Positions 54,501 through 64,000 of a stretch of 64,000 nucleotides of DNA are shown here, piece by piece (the first letter of the stretch is position 1; every line of letters begins with the position of its first letter). This DNA comes from Sarcophilus harrisii (taxonomy: Eukaryota > Chordata > Mammalia > Dasyuromorphia > Dasyuridae), in NCBI RefSeq assembly GCF_902635505.1, contig NC_045430.1:276070181-276134180 (forward strand), in the 5' to 3' direction. The translations under genes were made by a program, and so were the position numbers. The notes under the pieces were generated by a model. That model worked only from the letters and a program-made list of their open reading frames with translations, was not told the origin of the DNA and ran no database searches.

Positions 54501-57500
54501 TCATATCTCTAGAGGCCTACTTGCATAAAATAGAGAAAGGGAAGGTCAATGAATTGGGCTTGCAACTAAAAATGCTAGAAGAGGAACAAACTAAAAATCC
54601 CCAGCCAAACACTAAACGTGAAATTCTAAAAATAAAAGGAGAGATCAATAAAATTGAAAGTTAAAAAACTATTGAATTAATAAAACTAAGAATTGGTTCT
54701 ATGAAAAAAACAATAAAATATACAAACCCTTAGTAAATCCGATTTAAAAAAGGAAAGAGGAAAATCAAATTGTTAGTCTTAAAAATGAAAAGGGAGAACT
54801 TGCCACTAATGAAGAGGAAATTAGAGCAATAATGAGGAGTTACTTTGCCCAACTTTATGCTAATATGTTTGATAAATGAAATGGGAGAATACTTTCAAAA
54901 ATATAGCTTGCCCAGATTAACAGAGGAAGAAGTAAATTGGCTAAACAGTCCCATTTTAGAAAAAAAATTAACCAGCAACTTTGGTCCAAGTCCCCTGCTG
55001 ATGTTCTCAAGTCGGCTTTTGGGGTCGTCCCCACTGCTTTTCTCTGGAGGGCCCTCGCTCACACCCGGCCGCCCAAGCTTCCTCCCCTGGCCCCCCCCAC
55101 GCTTCCCTCTCAGTCTCAGCCCAGTTTCTGGGCGCAGTCGGCTCGGCAGCAGAGGCAGAGCCCGAGAGCCGCTGGACCACAGGGAACAATGGTCTGCGAG
55201 ACTTGGTTTCCTTATCTGTTAATGGGGGATGAAACCTTCCCTGCCTCCTCATGGGGTCATGGAGGCTCCTGGGAGATAGAAAGGAAAGAGACCAGAGGAA
55301 GTGAAAATGACAGGAATTAACATCCCCAAAGGATCGATCCTTCAAGGTGTAAAAGCTGGTGGTTAAACAGGCTATTCGGGGGAGGGGTTAGAGCTTGAGA
55401 TGTAAACCTTCCCCTGGCCCCCCTTTAATAAGTGAAGAAACCCCGGTCTGGGAAGCAGCCTTCCCAAGCCACCCCACAAAGGCCAGGATTCAAACTCAGA
55501 TCTTGACACTGTCCACTGTGGGCACAACAGAAGGAACCTTAGATGGAGAATGGGAAGATCTGGGTTCAAATTCTCCCTCTGCCACTGTACTTGAGTGTCT
55601 CAGACCAGTTCCTCTCTCAGAAAACGGGAGGTTTGGACAAGACGGCTTCCACGTCCCTGGTGACAGATCTGGGCCGGCCAGTGAGGGTCAGAAGGGAGAC
55701 CCCCAGAGTGCCCACGGAAGGGCAGCCCTTGCTTTTGTCAGCATGAACCCCCTCGTGGGGCCCCCCAACCTGATCCGCCCCTCCCTCCTGCCTGGTGGCT
55801 TTAATTTTTTTATAATCATTGATTCTCTCTCCCTTTAACAACCGAGTCAAAAAAAATTTCACAATAAATCAGCCAAGCCCACAAAGACAGACGCCCCCAT
55901 CCCCCCTCCCCCGTGGCTGCCCTGAGCTCAGGCCTCATCCTGAGAGGAGGAGGGGGATTCGGAACCACGACTGCCGGCACTGGACCACTTACCACTGGGC
56001 CAGGCCGTAGGTGGAGGGGTAGGCCAGTCGCACCCAGGAGGCGGGCACGGTGCCAGAGCTGAGCGCCATCTGCTGGGCTTCCATGTCGGGAGACAGCATG
56101 AGCTCACCCTGCGGAAGGAAAGAAGTGGCCTGGGGAGCACAGGGGCCCGGGGAGCATGGGGGCCTGGGGAGCACGGGGGCCCGGGGAGCACGGGGGCCTG
56201 GGGAGCATGGGGGCCGGGGGAGCACAGGGGCCTGGGGAGCGTGAGGGTCCGGGGAATGTGGGGGTCTGGGGAGTGTGGTGGCCTGGGGAGCACAGGAACC
56301 TGGGGAGCATGGAGGGCTTCCGGCTAGCTCTCTGGAGGACCATGGGGAGCCTTGATCTTAGTGCAGGAGGCAGGAGCACCCCCAGGAGGCTGGTCAAAGA
56401 TGGAACACTCATTTCCAGTCCCCTCAGCCCTTAAATACCCGGTAAGGTTACGTCCCTACAGCACACTGAGCATGTGCCAACTGGAGAACCGTGACATCCC
56501 GTGCTGAGCACTAAGGACGTGGGAACTAGAGAACCGCCATCTCCTCAGTGGCTCTGAGTTAGTGCCTGCTGTAAGTCTCAAATAGACGTCTCCAGCCTTC
56601 GGCCTGCCCCGGCCCGGCCCGGCCGCTTACCTTCAGGCCCAGGTCCAGCTGCCGCAGTGAGCGCCGGATCTCGCGCAGGAGCAGGTTCATCCGCTCACAC
56701 TCCTGGAAGCACACGAGGACGTAGGGGCTGCGGGACGGCGTTTTGTGCGCCATCTCTGCCACGTCGAACTCCTCGGGAAGCTTCTCCAGGAGGTCGTCCA
56801 GGATATTCTTAACCTTTGGGAAACACGAGCATCAGGTGCATCTTTCCCTTAGGATCAGGGCTGGCCTCGGAAGGCTGGGCCCAAACTTGTTGGCCCCTGG
56901 TAGCGGGCAGGGTCGGAGGTCACCGTGGGTGGGGTGGGGGGTGCCCTGGTTAGCCAAGTTCCAGGCAACACAGCCGCTGGCATTTCTGTGACCCGGGGGT
57001 AGGGATGGCAGAAGATGGTGGGCCTGGTGTGACCGGGGCTCCCCAGCAGGCCACCATTAATGCACCCCACTGCAGATTTCAGCCTATTATCCGCTGACTC
57101 CCCCTGCTGAAGGAGCGGGAGAGCTCTGAGAGAACAGACTGGAGAGGAGGCCCGTGGGGGCAGGAGAAGACCCCCAGGAAGGAGGGAGCTCTGCGGGTCC
57201 CCAGGCTACTTGTGTCCAGCTTCTCGGGGTTTTCTTGGCAATGACACTGGCGGGGCTACTGTCTCCTCCTCTAGACCATTTGACAGATGGGGAAACTGAG
57301 GCAGACAAGGTGAAGGGACTTGCCTAGGATCACACAGACAGTAAGTGTCCCAGAAGGACTTGGGAACCTGAGGTTCTGGGACTCGGGCCTGGTGCCCTCG
57401 CTGCCTATTTAACCAGTACTAACTATATTTGGTCCTTGATAACCAAGTTAGCAAAGAACAGAAGCTTTAGGCCAATTTCTGCTCAACATTAGGAGAACCT

Positions 57501-60500
57501 TTCTAGCAAAGACAGCTCGGACATGCACCAATTGGCCTAGAGACCGGATCCCTTTCCAGGGATGGGCTGACCTAGAGTCAGACCAGAAGGGAGGCACAAA
57601 TGGGACTCGCCCCAGGGTCTCCGGGGATGTTAGATGTCGGACATCCCCAGGGAGAGCATCCGGGGCCGTGCCCAAGAGTTAACAACAACAACCTGACGTG
57701 TATTTGTGTGTGGATGCACCTACGTGTCCACACAGATGTAATTTTACACAAAAGGAAAACAAATGCATATATTTGTGTATGTGTGTATATATGTATATAT
57801 TTTTACTAAATAACAACAGCGATCATCTCTATCACAAATAAATAATAATCCCTTTAGCAAAATGCTTTGCAAAAATTGCTGTTAATTAAAACTTTAATAA
57901 TCTAAAATGGATAACAATCCCATGAGGGAGCTGCTCCGGGAGCCAGAGCGTCCGAGGTGGGATCTGAAGTCATGTTTTCCTGCTGCGAGGTCGAGGCTGT
58001 AGCCGCTGCCCCCCAGCTGGCTGGGCAGTTTATATATGGAAATGGGGAATGATCTCTGTGTGTGTGTGTGTGTATGCCCTTAAATATAAGATTTTACATA
58101 AGTGTATATGTATGTGTATATATAAATATTCATATGTGAAAATGCATATAAACTTATATAAGAAGAAAATATATACATATATTTGTGTGTGTACATATGT
58201 ATGTGTATTTTATATACACACACACACATACACATACACATAATTTTATGCAAGAAGAAAAGGAGGGAATTAGGAGAAAAGTTCACCTGCCGTTACAATT
58301 GAGGAGTTTCCCACATCTTCTCAGAAGCAGGAAGCATTACATCAGACACTTCTGGCCCCCTATTTTCTGTCCTCCCAAAGCTGACCAAACTGCGGCAAGA
58401 AGTGGCTTAGGTGTGGCCCGTGTGGGTAAATGCCTGCCGTACCTTCTCCTCCGGGGACTGGGCCAGCTCTTCGTGGCCGGCGAGGTTCCTGGGCTGCATC
58501 TCCAGCACGACTCGAAGGAGGGCGTCCGAAGTCACCGTCAGGAAGCCGATCTCGGCGTTGGGATGGAGGCCGTACAGCACCGGGCTTTCGGGGGGAAGAG
58601 CGTCATCGATGTACTGGTGGTAGCCCGCGTAGTCCAGGGTGAGCGGAGCCGGGAAGCCCGGGGCCAGCAGGAGCTCCCCTTCAAACTTCAGCCACAGGAA
58701 GGAAGGGGTTATTCCAGATCTCTTTGCCCTTCCCCCTCCACTAATGCCCTCCTCTGACTCCTGACTGGTGGGGCCGTGACCCTAAGCTCTCACCCACTCA
58801 CCACATCCATTCTAGATCGTGCAGTAGACAGACAGCTGGCCCTGGAGTTAGGGAGATCAGGTATGAATAAGCTTCAGATGCTTACTGGCCACGTGACCCT
58901 GAGAAGTCACCCTGTTTGCTTCAGTGACTTTTTGAGGGACTCCCTGAAGGCAGAAGAGGATTCCCCATACAAGGGGGTCTTTCTCCCCTGTGGGGGTTTT
59001 TTGGGTGTGGGGGGGTGTTTGCAGGAATCACTTGAGTTGGATTCTACTCAGAGCCATATGAGTGTGTAGAGGGGACACTATGTTCCTGGTTTAAGGGGAT
59101 GTTGCTATACCTTTTTCCTTTTTTAAATTTTTATTTGTTATTTTTGCTGAGGCAATTGGGGTTAAGTGACTTGCCCCGGATCATACAGCCAGGAAGAATC
59201 TGAAGCCAGATTTGAACTCAGGTCATCCTGACTTCAGGGCTGGTGCTCTATCCACTGCACCATCCAGCTGTCCCTGCTATACCTTTTCAAAAAATGTCTT
59301 TTGTAAAAGCAAACTAACATTTTCTGGTTAAATGATATCGGGGGACGCACCAGATAGGGGCTCATCTGCTAGAAAATAATTTGCAGATACTTGAATTACT
59401 GTTAAAAACATGAGGGGGAGAGAGGAGCTGTCCTCTGGGTACTCAACATCATAGTCCATAATGAGGAGGGAGGGAGAGAGTCCCAGAGCTGATGTTTCCA
59501 CAGAAAGCCAGGCGTCAGAAATTTAAGATTTTGTCCAGCCAGGCATTTAGCGTGACGACAGTTGAATTCTTAAGAAAACAAACTAAAAAACATTTAAAAT
59601 TCGCTTTTGATTCTGCTAAGTTTGGCGACACGGGCTAGGAAATCAGTAACAAAACTGAAGATTTCATTCTGGGTTTCAGAGAGCTCTGTCAGGTAATTTC
59701 CAGATTAAACACACAAAGATTAAACGTAAGCCGTGGAAGACCATCTAGGTGATTTTGTCTCGGCTGCTTCAGGAGAAAAATTATTAAGCGTGATTCTATT
59801 AATTTCCAGAAGTTATTCAATGGGAATCCCAAACTCAAAAGGTTGGATAATTATTAAAGGCCCTGAAAATGCCATTAATTCAGTCTCCGCCCACTAGAAT
59901 TCGTTATCATTTGGAGAAGTTTCAAAGGTTTGCCTTTCCTAAGAAAATCAGTTCCTCTTATGTATCGGAATATTAAATTGTGCTGAAAAGGTCGCAGTCT
60001 ATAAAGCTTGAAATATTAAACAGACCTTTCGGAGAACCCTGGAAGCATCTATTTACATGCAAGATGAATAAACCTCCTTCCAAATTTATCTTATTAATGA
60101 AAACACGTTTCTCAGGCCTCAGTCCTGTTAAGCTGCTGGGCACCGGACACCGACTGGAATAACGGGCGCTCCTGCCTCCAAGGAGGTTCCCTTCATGTTA
60201 CAGATGGGGAAACCGGCCGTCAGCAGCCCAGGATTACACGCGGGGGATGCCCCTCCTGGGGCGCCACGGGAGAGCGGGCAGAGCTTTGAGTTTAGGGAGA
60301 ACCAGGTTTAAGTCCCACCTTTTGGTACCTGGCCGCCTCTCCAGCCTCAGTGTTCTCATCTGGAAAATGGGGTTAGTGATATTCACGGGCACTTCAGGCC
60401 CGAATGAGATAACGTATACGGGAATATTAAGCTCTCTAGAGAGGCCCGTCATTCTGTGAAGAAATATAAGGGCGGTTCCCGGGCCCGAGAGTCTGCCGTC

Positions 60501-63500
60501 CATGTGAGGAGGGGAAACCGCGGGGGGATCACAGAGGGGGCGTCGGAGGGTGGCCCCCAAAGGAGGGGCCGGGGCGGGGCCGGAAGCACGTGTGGGGAGG
60601 AGGGAGTGGGCGGGAGGACTCCCTGTGTCTCTGGAGCCCAGCTCTGTGCGGGGAAGGGTGAGGGGCTGAGCCACCGAGCCAAGGGCCCCATTCCGATTCC
60701 GGGGCTTGCCCCCGGCCTGAAATGAATGCGCGCTCCTGTCCGTCCCGAGGTTTGTGGGATCTTTAATTCCGTTTGAGCCCTTCCTGAGCATCTAGCAAGT
60801 TAAAAGTCTGCTTGTCACTTGGGAACTTTGGGGCCGGCCTGGAGCCTGGAGCCGCTGGAGCCCAGGGATTATGGAGCAGGAGGGAGCGCGGGCCCTTCCA
60901 AGGCACAAGTTCTCCCAGAAGGCAAGTCCACGTCGGGGAAGAGAATGGGCGGGGACGGACGAGGTCTCCCCACCCCAGCTTAGCCCAGCTCAGTCGCGGC
61001 TGTTCTCCGCCGGGCGCCAGCAGGGGCCCTCTCCCCTCAGAGACGGCCCGGGATGTCCCGGGACTCGGCGTCTCTCCCCAGCGCGGATCAGCGCCGGCCC
61101 TGCCCGGCTCAGCTGGTGCCGCCCGGGCCGCTTCCCCGCGCCTGCTCGCGGAGCCCGAGGACGGGGGTCTCTGGCCTGTCGGATGCCCAGCCCCGCGCTC
61201 TGAGCTGGCGGCGGCTCCAGAGCTGGGCCCGCAAGGCGGGGGCTCGCCAGCCTGGCCAGCTTTCCCGGGCGAAGCCCCGGGGCTGCGGTTCTCTGAGCCA
61301 GGGAAAGGCCGGCGGCCTGCCCCGGGCAGCGCGCGGGGGGCTCCGGAACTGGCGGGAGGTGGCCCAGGACCGAGGCCCCCAGAGGACGTCCGGGGGCGGC
61401 CAGGAGGGCCACGGGGGCCCGGCCGCTCCGTCCCCACCCCTGCCCCCACAGCGGGCCCTGCAAAACCGCAGCCACAAACCGGGCGCCGGGGCAGCCCGCG
61501 GGGGCGAAGGGAGGCAACGGCGGCCCCTCCAAGGGCCATCTAGCTCCGGCCATTTTACTGAGGGGAAAAACCCCATGTGAGTGTGTGTGTGCGAGTGTGT
61601 GTGCGAGTGTGTGTAAGTGCGCGTGTGAGTTTGTGTGTGTGTGAGTGTGTGTGTAAGTGCGTGTGAGTTTGTGTGTGTGAGAGAGTGTGAGTGTGTGTGT
61701 CCCCGTGTCCGTGGGTGGCTATCCCCGGGCTAACAGGAACACGCCTGCTTCCAGCACAGCGTGAGGGCGTCCGTGAAACCCCGGCCCGCCGGACCCCGCT
61801 GACTTGGGAAAGGGACAGGCTCAATGCGCCCGATCTAAAATCCCTGATGGCGGCGTTTTTCAGGGCCGTCTCCTGCGGGCCTTTCCTCGGGCAGCCCCTC
61901 GGGGCCGCGCTGCCCCGCTCCCCGTCCTCTGGGCGGCCGCCCTGCGTCCCGGGCCCGGCCGGAGTCTCGGATTCGGGCCTGCGGGTATCGGAACTAAGCG
62001 CATTTCTCGCGGAGCGTTTCCGGGAGAACCGGGAAACCCCGACGGGCCGGAGCGGGAGACACCGCGCAGCTCCTCTCGGGCCAGGGAAAGCTCCCCGGCG
62101 AACGGCCCCAAGCCCCTGGTCCGTTAGAAGTGCTCTGGGGCGGCCGGGCGCCAGAAGGTGCTCCCTGCCTCAGGGAGGCCGCCTGGCTCCGGAGCAGGGA
62201 CTCGGCCGGCTCGGGGGGCGGCCTGCAGCTGCTCAGCCGCCAGAAATCGGGGTTTAGTCCTGAGGCCCGGAGAGGCCGCGGGGGGGGGGGGGGGGGGTCC
62301 TTCCTCCTCGCCGCCTGCCCGGGAGGGCTCCTTCACGTGTGCCTGGGACCGGATGGTTTCCTAAATCTCTCCCCGATCTCAGAGTCAATGATTCTCACAG
62401 AGCGCGTGTCCCGGAACGCAGACACTGCCAGCGCCCGCTGCTCCGCCACAGGCTCCCGGCTAAAAGGTTCTGGGCGGCTGTCAATGCTTGGGAGAGTCGC
62501 GGGGGCTCCTGGGGGAGCTGGCCCATGCCCTGAGGTGCTGGGGACAAGCAGCCGGAGGAGAGCAAAGGCAGGAAGCGCGGAGAGAAGCCCGCGGCCCGGA
62601 CCTAAGCCCGGGCCCCCAGAAGGGACACCCTCCTAGGAAGGGCCAGGAATAACCTGAGAGGCAGAGAGAGGGCAACATCTGGGAAAACAGAAATTCCTGC
62701 CTTGGACCCTGGGCCCTCTGGGCTGGAGAAGAAACCCCCGCACAAGCAACACCCCCCAGTTCTGATCCAAGCAGACGCACGTTCGTTACCTGCTCCTCAC
62801 ACACAAAGCAGAGGCAACGTCCTAGCAGCAGAGCTGGGCCCACACCGGGAGAGAGTTCCGACCCATCCCCGAGACCCCCTGCTCAGGCCGGTGGCTCATC
62901 CTCTGCCTCCCTTAGTGTCCTCCGCATAAAAAGGGAATAATAAAAATACTTTCCTCCCAGGGTCACCGTAAGGGCCAAGTGAGATCGTAATTGCGGTGTT
63001 AGCCTAAGCCTGGCACATAGTCGGTGCTTTGTTAACACTTGCTCCTTTCCTCCCTGTCTCGCCGCTCTCTCCAAGTACAAAGTCCAGCACCAGCGTGGCG
63101 GCTCCCCGGGAGCCCAGGGCAGGACGTACCATCCCAGGCCACAGCTTCGTGCCCTGGAACAGCGGCTACGCTAACATCCCGGGGGAGAGGGGGAGACCCC
63201 GTCTCAAAACAAAAGTCAGCTCCTGCCTCGGACACGTCCTCGCTGTGCAGATTGCTCGGGGCCCACAGACGATTCAGATCGCAGATTTTGAAGGGGATGC
63301 TCATCTGGCTATGTGGAGGGTGATCTCCACATGAGGAAGTCACCGTTCCAAACCAGTGTGTCAGCACGGGGAGAAAAACGACCGAATAAAGGAAAAGATG
63401 AGGCAAAACCCCGAGGGAAGCGGGCCTGAACTCCTGCCGAGGAGCGGGGGGACCACCCGTGTCGATATGGGCATCCCGATAAGGAAGAAATCACGAGGGC

Positions 63501-63677
63501 CCGAGAGAGCAAAGGAGGCCCGTGGCCCAAACCCGGTGAAACTTAAGGCAGCCTTACCATGGAGGGGTTCATGAATTCTTCCAGATAGCCCCGGCACAGG
63601 CGGCGATCCCAGTCGTCCGTGATGTGGCCCCCATACATGATCTCCCCAAAGAGGTAGCGCAGGTCTTCCCAGGGGAC
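51271..63677 (-). CDS. DNAH11: DNAH11 (dynein axonemal heavy chain 11), last seven coding exons; 5' part outside the window
   Basis: DNAH11 is the beta-type heavy chain of the outer dynein arm. It moves motile cilia by ATP-driven stepping on axonemal microtubules, and loss causes primary ciliary dyskinesia in human. Exons in transcript order: 63,677-63,558; 58,685-58,443; 56,813-56,631; 56,108-55,993; 53,248-53,136; 52,913-52,773; 51,518-51,271. Joined, they give 1,164 bases (387 residues and TGA) with every junction in phase. They cover the AAA lid after AAA6 ([20 protein letters not shown]) and the C-terminal domain from [15 protein letters not shown] onward. Landmarks are [37 protein letters not shown] and [18 protein letters not shown]. 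The C-terminal domain alone could also suggest DNAH9 or DNAH17. [17 protein letters not shown] and the tail-to-tail position beside CDCA7L decide for DNAH11. The ATP-binding P-loops lie upstream, outside the window. Confidence 0.95.
51601..51606 (+). terminator. CDCA7L: CDCA7L poly(A) signal
   Basis: AATAAA, the first such hexamer on the + strand after the CDCA7L stop codon. Confidence 0.6.
52176..52190 (+). promoter_or_regulatory. CTCF-like site
   Basis: CCACCAGGGGGTGGC agrees with the CTCF core apart from T for C near its end. It lies about 0.6 kb past the CDCA7L poly(A) signal, between the converging genes. Binding is inference. Confidence 0.35.
52773..52913 (-). CDS. DNAH11: DNAH11 penultimate coding exon
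   Basis: Reads [40 protein letters not shown], then HGLFMEG to the donor GTAAGA. It matches the human DNAH11 block [20 protein letters not shown]. Begins in phase 1, ends in phase 1. Confidence 0.97.
52914..53135 (-). other. Short DNAH11 intron
   Basis: A 222-base intron with GT-AG borders. A chance open frame runs from it into the next exon. Confidence 0.7.
53136..53248 (-). CDS. DNAH11: DNAH11 coding exon, third from last
   Basis: Reads [20 protein letters not shown], then [17 protein letters not shown]. The first base completes the Trp of AQW from the exon before. Acceptor CCCACCAG, donor GTAGGG. Confidence 0.97.
53255..53365. repeat. Two-copy tandem repeat beside a DNAH11 acceptor
   Basis: A unit of about 52 bases with GGGACCAGGTTCTG and GGGGGAGCCCA occurs twice, ending within 10 bases of the exon acceptor on the - strand. 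It is imperfect and old. Confidence 0.65.
53565..54979 (+). repeat. L1 ORF2 fragment flanked by a 17-bp target duplication, with another L1 nested in it
   Basis: AAAAATTAACCAGCAAC stands at 53,565-53,581 and again at 54,963-54,979. Between them is an L1 ORF2 piece on the + strand. It begins within the endonuclease ([19 protein letters not shown], then [19 protein letters not shown]). It continues after the nested insert through [20 protein letters not shown] and ends at [20 protein letters not shown], just before the reverse-transcriptase core. There is no 3' untranslated region, only eight A at the end. It lies in a DNAH11 intron, antisense to DNAH11. Frame breaks are present. Confidence 0.85.
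53828..54228 (+). repeat. L1 3' end nested within the L1 fragment
   Basis: The flanks AAAAACTGACCATA (53,828-53,841) and AAAAATTGACTATA (54,215-54,228) agree at 12 of 14 positions and look like the target duplication. The 373-base insert has the 3' untranslated region seen at 18,340-18,960 (TGCCATCTGGGGGAGGGGGT, AACATCTACTGGTCATCCTG) and an A-rich tail. The outer L1 resumes directly after it with ATTAGGACATAAAAACCTCA. Confidence 0.85.
54980..55992 (-). other. DNAH11 intron, remaining part
   Basis: No exon is recognised. A MIR-like piece lies near 55,540-55,640 (GGTTCAAATTCTCCCTCTGC). Confidence 0.45.
55993..56108 (-). CDS. DNAH11: DNAH11 coding exon, fourth from last
   Basis: Reads [20 protein letters not shown], then [18 protein letters not shown] and two bases of Trp. 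Human has GELALSP and [12 protein letters not shown] at the same places. Acceptor TTCCGCAG, donor GTAAGT, phase 0 to phase 2. Confidence 0.97.
56129..56315. repeat. 17-bp minisatellite, 11 copies, just upstream of a DNAH11 acceptor
   Basis: Eleven units of CCTGGGGAGCACGGGGG type, each exactly 17 bp, with base differences but no length drift. The array starts 20 bases beyond the acceptor AG of the DNAH11 exon at 56,108 and therefore occupies the branch-point region of that intron. On the transcribed strand it is C-rich. Confidence 0.93.
56631..56813 (-). CDS. DNAH11: DNAH11 coding exon, fifth from last
   Basis: Sixty-one codons: [60 protein letters not shown], then Lys. The sequence [17 protein letters not shown] is what I associate with DNAH11 and not DNAH9. 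Acceptor TTCCCAAAG, donor GTAAGC. Confidence 0.97.
56814..58442 (-). other. DNAH11 intron with old SINEs and TA/GT-rich runs
   Basis: MIR-family pieces lie at 57,270-57,410 (GACAGATGGGGAAACTGAGG, GACTTGCCTAGGATCACACA) and 57,830-58,020. TATG/CA-rich simple repeats occupy 57,690-57,800 and 58,050-58,245. No exon is seen. Confidence 0.55.
58443..58685 (-). CDS. DNAH11: DNAH11 coding exon, sixth from last
   Basis: Eighty-one codons opening [20 protein letters not shown], then [47 protein letters not shown] and a variable end to SPEEK. The block [20 protein letters not shown] is nearly invariant in axonemal heavy chains. Phase 0 at both ends, acceptor GGCTGAAG, donor GTACGG. Confidence 0.98.
58686..59103 (-). 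other. DNAH11 intron, stretch without recognised features
   Basis: A MIR-like piece may lie at 58,820-58,930 (GCAGTAGACAGACAGCTGGC, GTGACCCTGAGAAGTCACCC). Nothing else is seen. Confidence 0.4.
59104..59287 (-). repeat. tRNA-related marsupial SINE, minus orientation, with target duplication
   Basis: The duplication TGCTATACCTTTT stands at about 59,104-59,116 and again at 59,275-59,287. Between them, in reverse, is the SINE also seen at 23,147: TGCTGAGGCAATTGGGGTTA, CTTGCCCCGGATCATACAGC, GATTTGAACTCAGGTCATCC and GCACCATCCAGCTGTCCC. It lies in sense with DNAH11. Confidence 0.92.
59288..60245 (-). other. DNAH11 intron, repeat-free AT-rich stretch
   Basis: The stretch from 59,480 to 60,140 has no recognised repeat and carries homeodomain-like TAATTA words (GGATAATTATTAAAG, CCATTAATTCAG). 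It may be conserved non-coding DNA. No exon is seen. Confidence 0.4.
60265..60450 (+). repeat. MIR-like SINE relic
   Basis: GAACCAGGTTTAAGTCCCAC, CTCATCTGGAAAATGGGGTT and AATGAGATAACGTATAC follow the MIR order. Confidence 0.55.
61575..61702. repeat. GT-rich microsatellite (TGTGTGTGAG type)
   Basis: About 130 bases of GT and GTGAG units inside the intronic CpG island. Confidence 0.9.
62280..62297. repeat. Poly-G run
   Basis: About 18 consecutive G at the right edge of the intronic CpG island. Confidence 0.9.
62301..63557 (-). other. DNAH11 intron, stretch with a MIR-like tail
   Basis: A MIR-like piece spans about 62,880-63,060 (AGGGTCACCGTAAGGGCCAA, GCCTGGCACATAGTCGGTGC). No exon is recognised in the remainder. 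Confidence 0.5.
63558..63677 (-). CDS. DNAH11: DNAH11 coding exon, seventh from last (first in window)
   Basis: Forty codons: [20 protein letters not shown], then [20 protein letters not shown]. It belongs to the AAA lid before the C-terminal domain and is typical of axonemal heavy chains. Acceptor TTGCCTAG, donor GTAAGG. Transcription enters from the right edge. Confidence 0.97.
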
Positions 63678-63909
63678 CTAGGCAAGCAGAGAAAGGGTGG
63701 GTGAGCCCCCAAAGGTCACAGGCAGAGGCTCCCTACCCTGGGAAAGACGTAGTCCTCCTGAGGTCCAGAAGCATTCCAAGGATGGAGCCGGCACCCCATG
63801 ATGCGTCCTGAAAGCCCCAGGACTCGGAGACCCCACATACACACATGGGGGGCTGCTGCGTGGAAAGGGATTCAAAACACCCTTTACATCCAAGTCTGTA
63901 TATATGTGA

Positions 63910-63951
<42 letters not shown>

Positions 63952-64000
63952 AGAATCTCAAAAGCCTGAGTCTTGTACTTCAACATGCCCCTGAGGGGCA
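63678..64000 (-). other. DNAH11 intron reaching the right edge
   Basis: Contains a (CA)n run (63,911-63,949). No further exon is visible. Confidence 0.6.
63911..63949. repeat. (CA)n microsatellite
   Basis: About 19 uninterrupted CA units. Confidence 0.95.

Larger units (their letters stand above)
60490..62300. promoter_or_regulatory. GC-rich CpG island inside a DNAH11 intron
   Basis: About 1.8 kb of GC-rich, CpG-dense DNA, far from the 5' end of DNAH11. It holds YY1-like words (GATGGCGGCG near 61,845; GGCCATTTTAC near 61,549), a CTCF-like CCAGCAGGGGCC (61,017-61,028) and a GT-rich run (61,575-61,702). It could start a separate transcript or act as an orphan CpG-island enhancer. Open frames up to 258 codons on both strands have no family similarity. 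Confidence 0.65.

Noticed and set aside
60763-62636. Frames of 155-258 codons in the intronic CpG island
   Set aside because: Several frames on both strands are open together; no domain is seen.
51271-63677. The dynein exons as DNAH9 or DNAH17
   Set aside because: The C-terminal blocks are shared, but [17 protein letters not shown] and the place beside CDCA7L fit DNAH11.

Overview
The window is vertebrate nuclear DNA and almost certainly marsupial. The evidence is copies of a tRNA-related SINE of the kind common in marsupial genomes (for example 23,147-23,299 and 59,122-59,275), L1 3' ends of a marsupial-looking type, many old MIR/MAR1-like, L2 and CR1/L3 relics, and two mammalian genes in the order known from human chromosome 7p15. 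I cannot name the species.

Layout. From 1 to about 28,000 the sequence is intergenic: a CT-rich run and a 1.2-kb minisatellite (318-1,740), an orphan CpG island (1,740-2,600), then about 25 kb of old LINE, SINE and DNA-transposon relics, a large inverted repeat (10,170-11,573) and a fairly young 5'-truncated L1 (18,235-18,970). A CpG-island promoter at 27,860-28,880 starts CDCA7L on the + strand. All ten coding exons fall inside the window, from the ATG at 28,681 to the TAG at 50,303, with a 12.4-kb first intron. On the - strand, tail to tail with it, lie the last seven coding exons of DNAH11, 63,677 down to the TGA at 51,271. The rest of DNAH11 lies beyond the right edge. In human the two genes are also arranged tail to tail.

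CDCA7L encodes a nuclear MYC- and LEDGF-binding protein with a C-terminal cysteine-rich zinc-finger domain. The assembled reading frame is about 447 residues (human about 454). Exons 3-10 are intact and in phase. Exon 2 carries a one-base phase conflict. DNAH11 is an outer-arm axonemal dynein heavy chain. The visible exons encode the last 387 residues (AAA lid and C-terminal domain), intact and in phase. The first canonical poly(A) signal of CDCA7L (51,601) lies beyond the last DNAH11 coding exon, so the two transcripts probably overlap by about 0.7 kb.

I found no convincing new protein-coding gene, RNA gene, CRISPR array or endogenous retrovirus. The points most worth checking are the convergent 3' overlap, the exon 2 phase conflict, a GC-rich island inside a DNAH11 intron, a nested L1 whose outer copy ends inside ORF2 yet has target-site duplications, a possible L1 3' transduction, a HAL1-like LINE, and the 10-11.5 kb inverted repeat.
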